Positions 14,726 to 24,737 of a stretch of DNA of 64,000 nucleotides are shown here, piece after piece. The stretch is taken from contig NZ_CP108487.1 in NCBI RefSeq assembly GCF_036226525.1, positions 1,922,001 to 1,986,000 of the forward strand. The letters run 5' to 3'. Every line of letters starts with the position of its first letter. Within the stretch, counting starts at the first letter, position 1. The DNA is from Kribbella sp. NBC_01245. Lineage in GTDB: Bacteria; Actinomycetota; Actinomycetes; Propionibacteriales; Kribbellaceae. The notes beneath the pieces were generated by a model. The model saw only the letters and a program-made list of their open reading frames with translations, ran no database searches and was not told the DNA's origin. Both the position numbers and the translations under genes were made by a program.

Positions 14726-16131
14726 CCGTTCATTCTGACCAACGGCCCAAGGTGGTCGCGCACCCGGGTCGCTGCACGCGTGCCTGACGCCACACACGCG
14801 GCGATGCCTACACCCTGGTACGCCGCTCCACAGACGGCTAATCCCGGCACTGCCGCCACTGCCCGCTCCACCCGGTCGACGCGGTCTAGGTGGCCTACGG
14901 AGTACTGCGGCAGCGCACCGCCCCACCGGGTAACCAGAGAACCTACGACGGGTGTAGTCAGCCCAATCGCGTTGCGGAGGTCTGCCGCGGCTAGTGCGAC
15001 TAGCTCTTCGTCAGACCGCTGTAGGACGTACTCCTCGCCAAGGCGGCCGACAGAAGCTCGGAGGACTACGAGGTCTCCCCCGGCTTCACCGCTCCACTCC
15101 CACTTGGCATGGCTGTACGTCGAGGCCTTGATCGTGCGGCCCTCCACCGACGGCACTAGGAACCCGGAACCACTCGCAGCCTCCGGCCAGGCCTCACGCC
15201 GTACGGCAAGGGTGACGATCGCCATGCTCGCGTAGTCGACAGTGGCCAGCTCGGCGCTTGCAGACGGCACTAGGTCGGTAAGCATCCGGCTAGTCGGTAG
15301 AGCAGGTGTGGCGACGATTACGGCGTCAGCCTCGACCAGTACGGGCGCAACGGCTGGGCCCGTTTCTAGGGCGAATCCGCTGGCAGTGCGCGAGATACGT
15401 CGCACGGTCTGCTTGGTCGAGATCGTCACGCCTCGGGCGGTGAGGTCGTCCTCGAGTGCCGTGATGAGCCGATGGACGCCGCCACGGATCCCGGCGAAAA
15501 CTGGGCCAGGCTTTTTAGCGCCCCCCTGCATGGCGGCAGTCGCGGCCAGCAGCGACGGCGCCTCGGCCAGCCGCGCGAACAACTCGGGCACGGCGGCCGC
15601 GAGCGAGATCTCGTCCGCGCGTCCGGCGTACACCCCGCCGAGCAACGGATCGACCAGCTTGTCGGTGACGGACTGGCCCATCCGCTCAGCGACGTACCGC
15701 CCGATCGACACGTCCTCGGTCAACGCGGGCGCCGGCAGATCCACCTCGGCAGCGACGCGGGCCGCGGCCGAAGGGCCGAGCACGTCGGCCACCGCGCGCG
15801 CGTCGGTCGGCACGCCCATCACGGTCGGCGGAATGGCGTGAATGCCGTCCGCGATCCACAACCCGGCCTTGGTCGTCGCCGGATGAACCACGTCATCCGT
15901 CAGACCAACGGCCTTGATCAGGTCGACCGCCTCGGGGCGCCGGGCCAGCACCGACTCGGCGCCGAGGTCGACCGGAATCCCCTCGAGCACGTCACCCGCG
16001 AGCTTGCCGCCGAGCCGAGGCGATCCCTCCAGCACGGTGATCCGGGGCGGGGTGACCCCGGTCGCGAGCGCGTGCGCCGCCGCGAGACCGCTGATCCCAC
16101 CGCCAACGATGACTACGTGAGGCGTGGTCAT
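14722..16131 (-). CDS. hemY: Coproporphyrinogen III oxidase HemY/CgoX (FAD)
   Basis: An FAD enzyme that oxidises a porphyrinogen to the porphyrin with oxygen. Because HemQ is encoded next door, coproporphyrinogen III is the likely substrate rather than protoporphyrinogen. The 469-aa protein opens with the dinucleotide-binding motif [18 protein letters not shown] (residues 6-23), followed by GSPRLGGKL and [12 protein letters not shown]. It closes with [12 protein letters not shown] and [16 protein letters not shown], the C-terminal FAD contact. The ATG at 16131 overlaps the hemE stop. Confidence 0.96.
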   Translation of the reverse strand: MTTPHVVIVGGGISGLAAAHALATGVTPPRITVLEGSPRLGGKLAGDVLEGIPVDLGAESVLARRPEAVDLIKAVGLTDDVVHPATTKAGLWIADGIHAIPPTVMGVPTDARAVADVLGPSAAARVAAEVDLPAPALTEDVSIGRYVAERMGQSVTDKLVDPLLGGVYAGRADEISLAAAVPELFARLAEAPSLLAATAAMQGGAKKPGPVFAGIRGGVHRLITALEDDLTARGVTISTKQTVRRISRTASGFALETGPAVAPVLVEADAVIVATPALPTSRMLTDLVPSASAELATVDYASMAIVTLAVRREAWPEAASGSGFLVPSVEGRTIKASTYSHAKWEWSGEAGGDLVVLRASVGRLGEEYVLQRSDEELVALAAADLRNAIGLTTPVVGSLVTRWGGALPQYSVGHLDRVDRVERAVAAVPGLAVCGAAYQGVGIAACVASGTRAATRVRDHLGPLVRMNG

Positions 16132-17177
16132 CGAGCGGACTTGGCGTGAACGGTCTGGACCACCTTCAGCAGCACGTCGGGATCCGCGTTCGGCGGGACG
16201 CCGTGGCCCAGGTTGAAGATGTGCCCGGGAGCGGCCTTGCCCTCGGCCAGGATGCGCTCGATCTCCGCGACCAACGGCCGGTCGCCCGCGAACAGCAGGG
16301 CCGGATCCAGGTTGCCCTGCACGGGCTTGGCGGCAGACCCGTCGGCCGTGATCCGCCGTACGGCCTCATCGAGCGGCACGCGCCAGTCGACGCCGACGAC
16401 GTCCGCCCCGGCGGAGCTCATCAACGGCAGCAGCTCGCCCGTGTTCACGCCGAAATGCACCCGCGGTACGTCGTACGCCGCGAGCGCATCGAAGACCTTC
16501 GCGGAATGCGGCAGCACGAACTCGGCGTAGTCCCGCGGCGAGAGCGCCCCCGCCCACGAGTCGAACAGCTGGATCGCGGATGCCCCGGCCTCGACCTGCA
16601 CGGACAGGTACGCGATCGCGACCTCGGCCAGCCGGTCGGCCAGCGCATGCCACAACTCAGGGTTGCCGTGCATGAGGGCCTTGGTCTTCGCGTGGTCCTT
16701 GCTCGGCCCACCCTCCACCAGGTACGACGCCACGGTGAACGGCGCACCCGCGAACCCGATCAGCGGGGTGCCGCCAAGCTGCCGCACGAGCTCCTGCACC
16801 GACTCGGTCACGTACGACACGTCGGCAGGCGTCACCGGGCGGATGGCGGTCAGGTCATCGGCGGTTCGCACGGGCTGCGCCACGACCGGACCGACGCCGG
16901 GCTTGATCTCGAGGTCGACGCCGACCGCCTTGAGCGGTAACACGATGTCCGAGAAGAAGATGGCGGCGTCGACACCGTAACGGCGGACCGGTTGCAGCGT
17001 TATCTCCACGACGAGGTCGGGCCGCATACACGACTCGAGCATCGTCGTGCCCTCGCGGATCGCCCGGTACTCCGGCAGTGAGCGACCCGCCTGGCGCATG
17101 AACCAGATCGGGGTGTGCGGCACCGGCTCGCCCCGGGCCGCCAACAGGAAGGCAGAGCTTCTCAGGTCAGAGGTCAC
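16128..17177 (-). CDS. hemE: Uroporphyrinogen decarboxylase HemE
   Basis: HemE removes four acetate carboxyls from uroporphyrinogen III to give coproporphyrinogen III. The 349-aa product shows the active-site arginines in [14 protein letters not shown] (R29 and R32), the essential aspartate in FFSDIVLPL and the second signature [17 protein letters not shown]. The GTG at 17177 was chosen because it gives the usual short lead ([18 protein letters not shown]). An in-frame ATG further upstream would add 23 or more low-complexity residues. It is the promoter-proximal gene of the heme operon and diverges from DUF3000. Confidence 0.96.
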   Translation of the reverse strand: MTSDLRSSAFLLAARGEPVPHTPIWFMRQAGRSLPEYRAIREGTTMLESCMRPDLVVEITLQPVRRYGVDAAIFFSDIVLPLKAVGVDLEIKPGVGPVVAQPVRTADDLTAIRPVTPADVSYVTESVQELVRQLGGTPLIGFAGAPFTVASYLVEGGPSKDHAKTKALMHGNPELWHALADRLAEVAIAYLSVQVEAGASAIQLFDSWAGALSPRDYAEFVLPHSAKVFDALAAYDVPRVHFGVNTGELLPLMSSAGADVVGVDWRVPLDEAVRRITADGSAAKPVQGNLDPALLFAGDRPLVAEIERILAEGKAAPGHIFNLGHGVPPNADPDVLLKVVQTVHAKSAR

Positions 17178-17320
17178 GTGAGCGGTCCCGTGATTGGACC
17201 TAGGTGATGTGGTCGCAGTAGGTGAAGGCAAGGACACACCTGCCATGATCCCATGCCTGAACATACTTTCCGGCGCGTCGTCAGCGGCGCCGGAGAGTGA
17301 TCGGCCGTAGGCTGCGAAGC

Positions 17321-17923
17321 ATGGGTGCCCGCAAGCAGGTCGACGCGCCCCCCGCCGAGTTCGCCGAGGCTCTGACGCAGCTGCGCGGGGCGCGGTTCCG
17401 GTCCGAGGTGTTCGTCGAAGAGATGCCCGCGCCGCAGCGGATAGCCCCGCATGCGGCCGCGGTCAGTGCCGATGTGACCGTCGATGGTGACGATGTCGCC
17501 ACCGGCCGGCTGGTGCTGCTCTACGACCCGGCCGGCAACGACGCCTGGCAATCGACTTTCCGCTGTGTCGCCTACGTCCGGGCCGCGGTCGAGCCCGAGA
17601 TGGTCACCGACGCGCTGCTCGGCGGCGTCGGCTGGACCTGGCTGATGGAGGCGCTGGCGGACCACGGTGCGCACTACCTGGCCCCGAGCGGTACGGTCAC
17701 CCGCGTGGTATCTGAGAGTTTCGGCGGTATGGCCGATGACGACGCGACGGCGGAGATCGAGATCCGTGCGTCCTGGAGCGTGGACGCCGGCCCGGGCGAG
17801 GTGGTCGACGTGACCTCGCATGTCGAGGCGTGGGGTGACGTTCTGTGTACGGCGGCCGGGTTGCCGCCGGTTCCGCCGGGGGTGGTCGCGATGCCGACCC
17901 GGCGCGGTCAGCGGGGCCGATGA
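17321..17923 (+). CDS. DUF3000 family protein
   Basis: A 200-aa actinobacterial protein of unknown function. Characteristic segments are [37 protein letters not shown] and [27 protein letters not shown]. It has no signal peptide or membrane segment. The ATG at 17321 is preferred over a GTG at 17297. Its stop overlaps the start of the RNase D-like gene (ATGA at 17920-17923), a pairing that suggests joint expression. It is transcribed divergently from hemE. Confidence 0.9.
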   Translation: MGARKQVDAPPAEFAEALTQLRGARFRSEVFVEEMPAPQRIAPHAAAVSADVTVDGDDVATGRLVLLYDPAGNDAWQSTFRCVAYVRAAVEPEMVTDALLGGVGWTWLMEALADHGAHYLAPSGTVTRVVSESFGGMADDDATAEIEIRASWSVDAGPGEVVDVTSHVEAWGDVLCTAAGLPPVPPGVVAMPTRRGQRGR

Positions 17924-19209
17924 GCCAGGCCGACAACGAACCGGCAACCCTCGCCGCCCCCGGACCGGAGACGCCGGCCGAGGACCTGACCCCTGATCAG
18001 CCGCTGCTGGAGCTCCGCGACGGTCTCTCCGAGGTGATCGAGACCCCGCGCGAGCTGGCCGAGGTGATCGAGGCCTTCCGCGGTGGCAGTGGCCCGGTCG
18101 CCGTCGACGCCGAGCGCGCGTCCGGCTATCGCTACTCCCATCGTGCGTACCTGGTGCAGCTGCGGCGCGAAGGCTCCGGCTCCGTGCTGGTGGACCCGAT
18201 CCCCTTCGGCGACCTCTCGGCGCTGGGCGACGCGATCATCGACGCCGAGTGGATCATTCACGCCGCCAACCAGGACCTGGCCTGCCTGGCCGAGGTCGGC
18301 ATGGTGCCGCGCGCGATCTTCGACACCGAACTCGCCGGCCGGCTGCTCGGCTACCCGAAGGTCGGGCTGGCCTCACTCGTGAGCGAGGTCCTCGGCTACC
18401 GGATGCGCAAGGAGCACTCGGCCGCCGACTGGTCGACCCGGCCGTTACCCGCGCCCTGGCTGGTGTACGCCGCGCTCGACGTCGAGATGCTGATCGAACT
18501 GCGCGACGCCATCGAGACCGAGCTGCGCCGCGACGGCAAGTGGGAATGGGCTCAGCAGGAGTTCGCCGCGATCCTCGACGCTCCGCCGAAGGAGCCGAAG
18601 CCGGATCCCTGGCGCCGTACTTCCGGTATGCACCGCATCCGCAACCGGCGCGGTCTGGCCGTCGTGCGGGCGTTGTGGGAGGCGCGCGACCAGATCGCCG
18701 CCAAGGCCGACATCTCGCCGGGCCGGATCCTGCCGGACTCCGCGATCGTCGAGGCGGCCGCGGCCGTGCCGGCTGATCGCGACACCCTGCAGCGCCTCAC
18801 CGCGTTCAAGGGGCGTGGCGCGCATCGGCACATGCGGATCTGGTGGGAGGCGGTCGATCACGCCCGCCGGCTGCCCGATACCGAGCTACCCAAACAAGGC
18901 GCCCGGTACGACGGACCGCCGCCCGCCCGGGCGTGGGCCGATCGCGATCCGGACGCCGCCGCACGGTTGTCCGCAGCGCGCGCGAGTGTGAGCGAGATCG
19001 CCGAGCAGCATCGTCTCCCCACGGAGAACCTGCTCTCCCCCGACACGATTCGCCGCCTCGCCTGGTCCCCACCGGCCGACGCCGACTTGGCCGCGGTCAC
19101 CGACTTCCTCCGCGCCCACGGCGCACGCACCTGGCAGGTCGCCCTGACCGCGGAGACCCTGACCGACGCCCTCGCTACCGAACCACCGCCGGCCGACCCA
19201 ACCGTCTGA
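17920..19209 (+). CDS. rnd: RNase D-like 3'-5' exoribonuclease with HRDC domain
   Basis: A DEDD-type exonuclease thought to trim RNA 3' ends. The 429-aa product shows Exo I VAVDAERASGYRYSH (D and E), Exo II IIHAANQDLACLAE, and Exo III with YAALDVEMLIELRD. An HRDC domain follows (RGLAVVRALWEARDQIAAK, ILPDSAIVEAA), and a C-terminal extension to the end resembles actinobacterial relatives. The first 60 residues are acidic linker. Start ATG at 17920 overlaps the DUF3000 stop. Confidence 0.93.
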   Translation: MSQADNEPATLAAPGPETPAEDLTPDQPLLELRDGLSEVIETPRELAEVIEAFRGGSGPVAVDAERASGYRYSHRAYLVQLRREGSGSVLVDPIPFGDLSALGDAIIDAEWIIHAANQDLACLAEVGMVPRAIFDTELAGRLLGYPKVGLASLVSEVLGYRMRKEHSAADWSTRPLPAPWLVYAALDVEMLIELRDAIETELRRDGKWEWAQQEFAAILDAPPKEPKPDPWRRTSGMHRIRNRRGLAVVRALWEARDQIAAKADISPGRILPDSAIVEAAAAVPADRDTLQRLTAFKGRGAHRHMRIWWEAVDHARRLPDTELPKQGARYDGPPPARAWADRDPDAAARLSAARASVSEIAEQHRLPTENLLSPDTIRRLAWSPPADADLAAVTDFLRAHGARTWQVALTAETLTDALATEPPPADPTV

Positions 19210-19230
19210 CGCCAGCCTGGCGTCAGACGG
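19202..19230. terminator. Bidirectional hairpin terminator between rnd and gpx
   Basis: CCGTCTGACGCC (19202-19213) and GGCGTCAGACGG (19219-19230) pair perfectly around a 5-nt loop. The left arm includes the rnd stop codon, and the convergent glutathione peroxidase gene stops at 19240. Confidence 0.75.
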
Positions 19231-19239
19231 TCATCGGTG

Positions 19240-19728
19240 TCAGGCAGGCAGGTTGGACTCGATCGCGGCGGTGACCTCGGGCGACTCCGGGTCGGTCTTC
19301 GTGCGGAAGCGCGCCACTACCTCGCCGGCCGGGGAGACGACGAACTTCTCGAAGTTCCAGCGGACGTCGCCGGCCTCGCCACTCGCGTCAGCCGCCTGAG
19401 TCAGCTCGGCGAACAGCGGGCTGCGGTCCGGGCCGTTGACGTCGGCCTTCGCCAGCAGCGGGAAGCTCACGCCGTAGGTCGTCGAGCAGAAGGTGGCGAT
19501 CTCCTCGGCAGTACCCGGCTCTTGGCCGCCGAACTGGTTGCACGGCACACCAAGCACGGTGAAGCCCCGCTCGGCGTACTGCTGCTGCAGGCGCTCAAGG
19601 CCGTTGTACTGCGGGGTGGCGCCGCACTTCGAGGCCACGTTAACCACGAGCAGCGCCTTGCCCTGGTAGTCGGTCAAGCTGGCGTCCTCACCAGTGAGCG
19701 TCTGCACCGGGATGTCGTACAAGGTCAT
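19240..19728 (-). CDS. Glutathione peroxidase family thiol peroxidase
   Basis: Reduces hydroperoxides; bacterial members of this kind usually use thioredoxin. The 162-aa product has the peroxidatic cysteine in VNVASKCGATPQYNGLE, the GVPCNQFGGQEPG motif (second cysteine and glutamine) and VRWNFEKFVVSPAGEVVARF with the catalytic tryptophan and asparagine. It is a cysteine, not selenocysteine, enzyme. The start at 19728 (MTLYDIPVQTL) matches the family; longer in-frame sequence runs into the upstream gene. It follows the dienelactone hydrolase by 13 bp in the same direction. Confidence 0.95.
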   Translation of the reverse strand: MTLYDIPVQTLTGEDASLTDYQGKALLVVNVASKCGATPQYNGLERLQQQYAERGFTVLGVPCNQFGGQEPGTAEEIATFCSTTYGVSFPLLAKADVNGPDRSPLFAELTQAADASGEAGDVRWNFEKFVVSPAGEVVARFRTKTDPESPEVTAAIESNLPA

Positions 19729-19741
19729 CGATAAATCCAAT

Positions 19742-20458
19742 TCAGTTGAGGGGTAGGTGTTTCGCCAGGAAGTCGGTAGTCCGAGCCCACGACTCTCGAG
19801 ATGCCTCTGGGTGGTGGAAGTCGGGCAAGGTGTTGTCGAACGCATGACCCGCGCCGTCGTACAGCACGAACTCGGTAGCGGGGTTACCGGTCACGGCCGT
19901 GCGAATCCGCTCGACCGTCTCCTGGTCGATGTACGCGTCGGCTGTGCCGAAGTGGTGCAGGCTGGGCGCCGTGACCTGCGGTGCGAGGTCAAGCAGGTTC
20001 GGCAGGGCAGAGCCGTAGTAGCTCACCAGTACGTCCGGTGAGGTGACGGCCGCCACGTTGAACGCGAGCCCACCGCCGAAGCAGAACCCGATCAGCCCAA
20101 CACCACCAGTGATCTCGGGCCGCAGGCGTAGCTGGTCTAACGCGGCAGCTGAGTCCGTGACGGCGGTAGGCCAGTCCAGCCGGGAGACGAGGCCCAGAGC
20201 CTTCTCCAGGAGATCAGGCGCATTCTCGTCCACGGTGGCGTCGTCCAGGCGCCAGTAGACCTCAGGCGCGAGTACGACGTACCCCAGGGCTGCCAAGTCG
20301 GCAGCGCGGGCACGGATGTACGGCGAGATGCCGAAGATCTCCTGCAGCAGCAAGAGCCCTGGGCCGGCCCCGGAAGGTGGCAGCCAAAGGCGAGCCGGCA
20401 TGCTGCCCGACTCCGTCTCGATGCCGATAACCGTGCTGGCAGCCGCGTCAGAGCCCAT
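19742..20458 (-). CDS. Dienelactone hydrolase family protein
   Basis: An alpha/beta hydrolase of the DLH family, which opens dienelactones in chloroaromatic breakdown but has many uncharacterised relatives. In the 238-aa product the nucleophile is the cysteine of GLIGFCFGGGLAF, the acid lies in HHFGTADAYI and the histidine in YDGAGHAFDN. Typical family text includes LLLLQEIFGISPYIRARAADLAALGY. The start at 20458 (MGSDAAASTV) was chosen because upstream residues are basic, proline-rich shadow sequence. Confidence 0.93.
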   Translation of the reverse strand: MGSDAAASTVIGIETESGSMPARLWLPPSGAGPGLLLLQEIFGISPYIRARAADLAALGYVVLAPEVYWRLDDATVDENAPDLLEKALGLVSRLDWPTAVTDSAAALDQLRLRPEITGGVGLIGFCFGGGLAFNVAAVTSPDVLVSYYGSALPNLLDLAPQVTAPSLHHFGTADAYIDQETVERIRTAVTGNPATEFVLYDGAGHAFDNTLPDFHHPEASRESWARTTDFLAKHLPLN

Positions 20459-20484
20459 GCTGGCAGCGTACGGCGCTACCCGGC

Positions 20485-21153
20485 TCAACCACGAACCGGC
20501 GACTCCTGGTGACGTGGGGCGCGCACGGGTGCCGGCTTCCGCAGGGCCTCGCACTCGGCAATGGCGCCCGCGAGTACGTCGTACAGCAGGTCATCCGGGT
20601 TCGGGATGCAGGCCTGGGCGATACCTTCCACCGCGCAGGCGATCGCCCGTGGCGCCGTCCGCTTGGTGTAGTCCGGCCTGCCCCGGTGCGGGCGTGCCGT
20701 GAAGGACCGGGCCCAACGCGCTGCCGCCGGCACTTGCGCCAGCGCCGAGGCGGACTTCGGTTGCATGCTGTTCGCCGGTCTGCCCTCAAGCTCCGCGAGC
20801 AGTTGCTCCGAGACGAGCAGGGCCACGGCAAGGATGTGCTGGCGCTCCTGCGACACGACGGGCAGGGCGATCCACAACGTCTTCGTGGTGATGCGGGCCG
20901 AGAGCCGCGGGTCGTCCGCGGTCAGGCCGATCACCGAGGGGATCAGCGGTGCGAGGCGGTTGCGGTTGGCGTCTGTCGTGCAGTCGTTCACGTCTCGGGC
21001 GACAGCCGCGAGCAGCGGGTGCGTACAGGAGGGGTGGTCCGACCACGGCTCCCCCGCCAGGTACGACGCGAACTCCATGAAGCACGCCCCTTTGCGGGGG
21101 TTCCGGTGCTTGCCACGCGACAACATCGGCATGGCCAGATCAAAGTTGTTCAT
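20485..21153 (-). CDS. Conserved actinobacterial hypothetical protein
   Basis: A 222-aa protein that I cannot assign to a named family. It has a recognisable N-terminal stretch (CFMEFASYLAGEPWSDHPSC, THPLLAAVARDVND), a middle part with alternating hydrophobic helices (ALLVSEQLLAEL) and a basic, proline-rich segment before AIACAVEGIAQACIPNPDDLLYDVL. There is no signal peptide. The start at 21153 (MNNFDLAMPML) lies just after AAGAGG in the upstream DNA. It is divergent from fadA. Confidence 0.7.
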   Translation of the reverse strand: MNNFDLAMPMLSRGKHRNPRKGACFMEFASYLAGEPWSDHPSCTHPLLAAVARDVNDCTTDANRNRLAPLIPSVIGLTADDPRLSARITTKTLWIALPVVSQERQHILAVALLVSEQLLAELEGRPANSMQPKSASALAQVPAAARWARSFTARPHRGRPDYTKRTAPRAIACAVEGIAQACIPNPDDLLYDVLAGAIAECEALRKPAPVRAPRHQESPVRG

Positions 21154-21272
21154 GAGGCACTCCAAAGAGGTTCTCCTCAAATCAGAATGCGCTCGATCCC
21201 GTCCGCACGCCATCTCTTGTCCCAATCGGGTTGTGAGCAGCGGCACAGGCGGCGCTACTTTGGCTTAGGTGT

Positions 21273-21284
21273 TACCGACGGGTA
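21273..21284. promoter_or_regulatory. Possible operator upstream of fadA
   Basis: TACC-GACG-GGTA is a short symmetrical site 43 bp before the fadA start, in the divergent gap. TetR-type regulators of fatty-acid degradation use such sites, but the arms are only 4 bp and no regulator gene is adjacent. Confidence 0.3.
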
Positions 21285-21326
21285 GCCTGGGGCCTGCTTC
21301 CCACCCGTTCAGACGAGGAGGGCCTT

Positions 21327-22526
21327 GTGCCCCGAGAGATCCGCGATGTCGTGTTCGTCGACGGTGTGCGCACCCCGTTCGGCAAGGCCAAGGGCCAGTA
21401 CGCCGAGACGCGCGCCGACGACCTGGTGATCAAGTGCATCCGAGAGCTGCTGCGGCGTAACCCGTCGCTGCCGCCGGAGCGCGTGGACGAGGTGGCGATC
21501 GCGGCCACCACCCAGATCGGCGACCAGGGCCTGACCATCGGCCGGACCGCCGCGCTGCTGGCCGGCCTGCCGAAGACCACGCCCGGTTACGCCATCGACC
21601 GGATGTGCGCCGGCGCGATGACCGCCGTCACCACCGCCGCGTCCGGGATCGCCTTCGGCGCGTACGACGTGGCCGTGGCCGGTGGCGTCGAGCACATGGG
21701 CCGCCACCCGATGGGCGAGGGCGTCGACCCGAACCCGCGCATCATCGCCGAGAAGCTGGTCGACCCGTCGGCCCTGGTGATGGGCTCGACCGCGGAGAAC
21801 CTGCACGACCGCTACCCCAGCATCACGAAGGCCCGCACCGACGCGTTCGCGGTGGCCTCGCAGGAGAAGGCCGCGAAGGCGTACGCCAACGACATCATCC
21901 AGCCGGACCTGGTGCCGATCGCGATCCGCTCCGCCGAGCAGGGCTGGGGTCTCGCGACGTTTGACGAGCCGATGCGCCCCGGCACCACGCTCGAGTCCCT
22001 TGCTGCTTTGAAGACGCCGTTCCGCCCGCATGGCCGGATCACCGCCGGCAACTCGGCCGGTATCAACGACGGCGCGACCGCTTCGATCATCGCCTCCGCT
22101 GACGCCTGCGAAGAGCTCGGTTTGAAGCCGAAGATGAAGCTCGTGTCGTACGGCTGGGCGGGCGTCGAGCCCGAGGTGATGGGGATCGGCCCGGTCCCCG
22201 CGACCGAGAAGGCCCTCAAGCTCGCGGGTCTGACGATCGACGACATCCAGGCGTTCGAGGTGAACGAGGCGTTCGCCGTACAGGTGCTGGCCTTCCTCGA
22301 GCACTACGGCATCGCCGACGACGACAGCCGCGTCAACCCGTACGGCGGCGCGATCGCCTTCGGGCACCCGCTGGCCTCGTCCGGCGTGCGGCTGATGGTG
22401 CAGCTGGCGAAGCAGTTCGAGCAGCGCCCCGACGTCCGGTACGGCCTGACCACGATGTGCGTGGGCCTCGGTATGGGCGGCACCGTGATCTGGGAGAACC
22501 CGAACTTCGAGGGGAACAAGGCATGA
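21327..22526 (+). CDS. fadA: Acetyl-CoA acyltransferase (3-ketoacyl-CoA thiolase)
   Basis: Cleaves 3-ketoacyl-CoA with CoA in the last step of fatty-acid beta-oxidation. The 399-aa protein has the nucleophilic cysteine in YAIDRMCAGAMTAV, the NEAFAVQVLAF motif, the catalytic histidine in GGAIAFGHPLASSG and the acid-base cysteine in TMCVGLGMGG. Start GTG at 21327 is set by the strong AGGAGG site at 21315-21321. Its stop overlaps the fadB start by four bases, so the two subunits of the trifunctional complex are translationally coupled. Confidence 0.97.
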   Translation: MPREIRDVVFVDGVRTPFGKAKGQYAETRADDLVIKCIRELLRRNPSLPPERVDEVAIAATTQIGDQGLTIGRTAALLAGLPKTTPGYAIDRMCAGAMTAVTTAASGIAFGAYDVAVAGGVEHMGRHPMGEGVDPNPRIIAEKLVDPSALVMGSTAENLHDRYPSITKARTDAFAVASQEKAAKAYANDIIQPDLVPIAIRSAEQGWGLATFDEPMRPGTTLESLAALKTPFRPHGRITAGNSAGINDGATASIIASADACEELGLKPKMKLVSYGWAGVEPEVMGIGPVPATEKALKLAGLTIDDIQAFEVNEAFAVQVLAFLEHYGIADDDSRVNPYGGAIAFGHPLASSGVRLMVQLAKQFEQRPDVRYGLTTMCVGLGMGGTVIWENPNFEGNKA

Positions 22527-24640
22527 CCGACCTGCAGAACCTGATCGACGAGGCCGTCGCGATCGAGACCGACGAGGTCGTCACGCTCGCCCCGTCGCGG
22601 GACGTCGTCCTGCCCGGTGGTGCCGGCATTCTCGCGCTGATCACGCTCGACAACGGCCACGACCACACCAAGCCGAACACCTTCGGCCCGAAGGGGCTGG
22701 CCAACCTCAACACCGCGATCGAGGCGGCGCTGGCGCGCGACGAGGTGAAGGCGATCGGTATCACCGGTAAGCCGTTCATCCTCGCGGCCGGCGCGGACCT
22801 CACCGGCGTGCCGAAGCTCGTCGACCGCGAGCAGGCGCTCAACCTGGGCCGGATCGGCCATGGCGTGATGCGCAAGCTGGTCGATGGTGGCAAGCCGTCG
22901 TTCGCCTTCGTGAACGGGGTGGCGCTCGGTGGCGGTCTCGAGGTCGCGCTGCACGCGACGTACCGGACCATCTCGGCCGCGGCGGGCATGCTGTCGACGC
23001 CCGAGGTGTTCCTTGGCCTGATCCCGGGTTGGGGCGGCAACTTCCTGCTGCCGAACCTGATCGGTGCCGACAAGGCCGTCACGGTCATCGTGGAGAACGC
23101 GCTCAACCAGAACAAGATGCTCAGTGGGCCGGCTGCCGTGAAGCTCGGCATCGGCGACGTGTTGCTGGAGCCGGTCGACTTCCTCGAGCAGTCGCTGCTC
23201 TGGGCCTCGAAGGTGCTCAAGGGTGAGGTTGTCGTCGAGCGGCCTGAGATCGACCGTGGGGACGCGTGGGATGCGGCTGTTGCCCGAGGCAAGGGTTTCG
23301 CGGACGCCAAGGTCAGCGGCGCGGCGCCCGCGCCGTACCGGGCCCTGGAGCTGATCGCGGCCGCCAAGGACAACGATCGCGACCGTGGTTTCGCCGCCGA
23401 GGACGAGGCGCTCGCCGACCTCATCATGAGCGAGGAACTGCGCAGCGGGCTGTACACGTTCGACCTGGTGAACAAGCGCGCCAAGCGGCCCGCGGGTGCG
23501 CCGGACAAGTCGCTCGCCCGTCCGATCAGCAAGGTCGGCGTGGTTGGTGCGGGTCTGATGGCGGGCCAGCTCGCGCTGCTGTTCGCGCGTCGGCTCGAGG
23601 TGCCCGTTGTGCTGACGGACCTCGACCAGGAGCGCGTCGACCGTGGTGTCGGGTATGTGCATGGCGAGATCGACAAGCTGCTTGGTAAGGGTCGTATCAG
23701 GGCTGACAAGGCGAATCAGCTCAAGGCGCTGGTTTCGGGTTCCGTCGACCGGCAGGTGTTCGCGGATGCCGACTTCGTGATCGAGGCGGTGTTCGAGGAG
23801 CTCGCGCTGAAGAAGTCGATCTTCGCGGACCTGGAGAAGATCATCCGGCCGGACGCGATCCTCGCGACGAATACCTCGTCGCTGTCGATCACGGACATGG
23901 CGGCCGATCTGGAGCACCCGGAGCGGGTTGTCGGGTTCCACTTCTTCAACCCGGTCGCGGTGCTGCCGCTGCTCGAGATCATCCGGGCTGCGCAGACCGA
24001 CGACGCCACGCTCGCGACGGCGTTCGCTGTTGGTAAGGGCCTGAAGAAATCGTGCGTGCTGGTGAAGGACGCGCCTGCGTTCGTCGTGAACCGGCTGCTG
24101 ACGCGCTTCCTCGGTGAGGTCAGCGCAGCGGTGGACGAGGGTACGCCGGTGCCGGAGGCGGATAAGGCGCTGATGGCCCTTGGTCTGCCGATGCCGCCGT
24201 TCGTACTGCTGCAGCTCGTCGGTCTGCCGGTCGCGTTGCACGTCGCGGAGACGATGCACAAGGCTTACCCTTCGCGCTACGCCGTGTCGGAGAACCTCGC
24301 GAAGGTCGTTGCCGCGGGCAAGAGCTCGTTCTACATCTGGAGCGCCGAGGGCAAGCCGTCGGTGGACCCGGAGGTCGAGGCGCTCGTCACGGTCGGCTCC
24401 ACGCCGTCTACGGCCGAAGAGCTCCGCGCCCGGGTCCTCTCGGCGTTGGCCGAGGAGATCCGGATCATGCTCGACGAAGGTGTTGTCGCGGAAGCGCAGG
24501 ACATCGACCTCTGCATGGCCCTCGGTGCCGGCTGGCCGTTCCACCTCGGCGGCATCACGCCGTACCTGGACCGCTCGGGTATCGCCGAGAAGGTCACCGG
24601 CAAGCGTTTCCTGCCCAAGGGCGTGGCCGGCCTGGCCTGA
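22523..24640 (+). CDS. fadB: Fatty oxidation complex alpha subunit (enoyl-CoA hydratase/3-hydroxyacyl-CoA dehydrogenase)
   Basis: The 705-aa two-domain enzyme hydrates enoyl-CoA and oxidises the product to 3-ketoacyl-CoA for FadA. The N-terminal crotonase domain carries ILAAGADLTGV and FVNGVALGGGLEVAL plus STPEVFLGLIPGWGG. The NAD-binding motif VGVVGAGLMAGQLAL starts near residue 337, and the dehydrogenase signature is VVGFHFFNPVAVLPLLEII. The C-terminal helical dimerisation domains follow. The ATG at 22523 overlaps the fadA stop (ATGA). Confidence 0.97.
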   Translation: MTDLQNLIDEAVAIETDEVVTLAPSRDVVLPGGAGILALITLDNGHDHTKPNTFGPKGLANLNTAIEAALARDEVKAIGITGKPFILAAGADLTGVPKLVDREQALNLGRIGHGVMRKLVDGGKPSFAFVNGVALGGGLEVALHATYRTISAAAGMLSTPEVFLGLIPGWGGNFLLPNLIGADKAVTVIVENALNQNKMLSGPAAVKLGIGDVLLEPVDFLEQSLLWASKVLKGEVVVERPEIDRGDAWDAAVARGKGFADAKVSGAAPAPYRALELIAAAKDNDRDRGFAAEDEALADLIMSEELRSGLYTFDLVNKRAKRPAGAPDKSLARPISKVGVVGAGLMAGQLALLFARRLEVPVVLTDLDQERVDRGVGYVHGEIDKLLGKGRIRADKANQLKALVSGSVDRQVFADADFVIEAVFEELALKKSIFADLEKIIRPDAILATNTSSLSITDMAADLEHPERVVGFHFFNPVAVLPLLEIIRAAQTDDATLATAFAVGKGLKKSCVLVKDAPAFVVNRLLTRFLGEVSAAVDEGTPVPEADKALMALGLPMPPFVLLQLVGLPVALHVAETMHKAYPSRYAVSENLAKVVAAGKSSFYIWSAEGKPSVDPEVEALVTVGSTPSTAEELRARVLSALAEEIRIMLDEGVVAEAQDIDLCMALGAGWPFHLGGITPYLDRSGIAEKVTGKRFLPKGVAGLA

Positions 24641-24687
24641 CGTATTCCCGACCGTAGGCCTCTAGCGGGGCCAGCGGTTCCCCCTAC

Positions 24688-24733
24688 CGCTGGGGGTCGG
24701 TGCGGCGCCGGAAGCCCGCTCCGACCCCCAGCG
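24688..24733. terminator. Bidirectional terminator between fadB and the APC permease
   Basis: CGCTGGGGGTCGG (24688-24700) pairs perfectly with CCGACCCCCAGCG (24721-24733), and TCTTTTA follows. It lies between two convergent genes ending at 24640 and 24738. Confidence 0.85.
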
Positions 24734-24737
24734 TCTT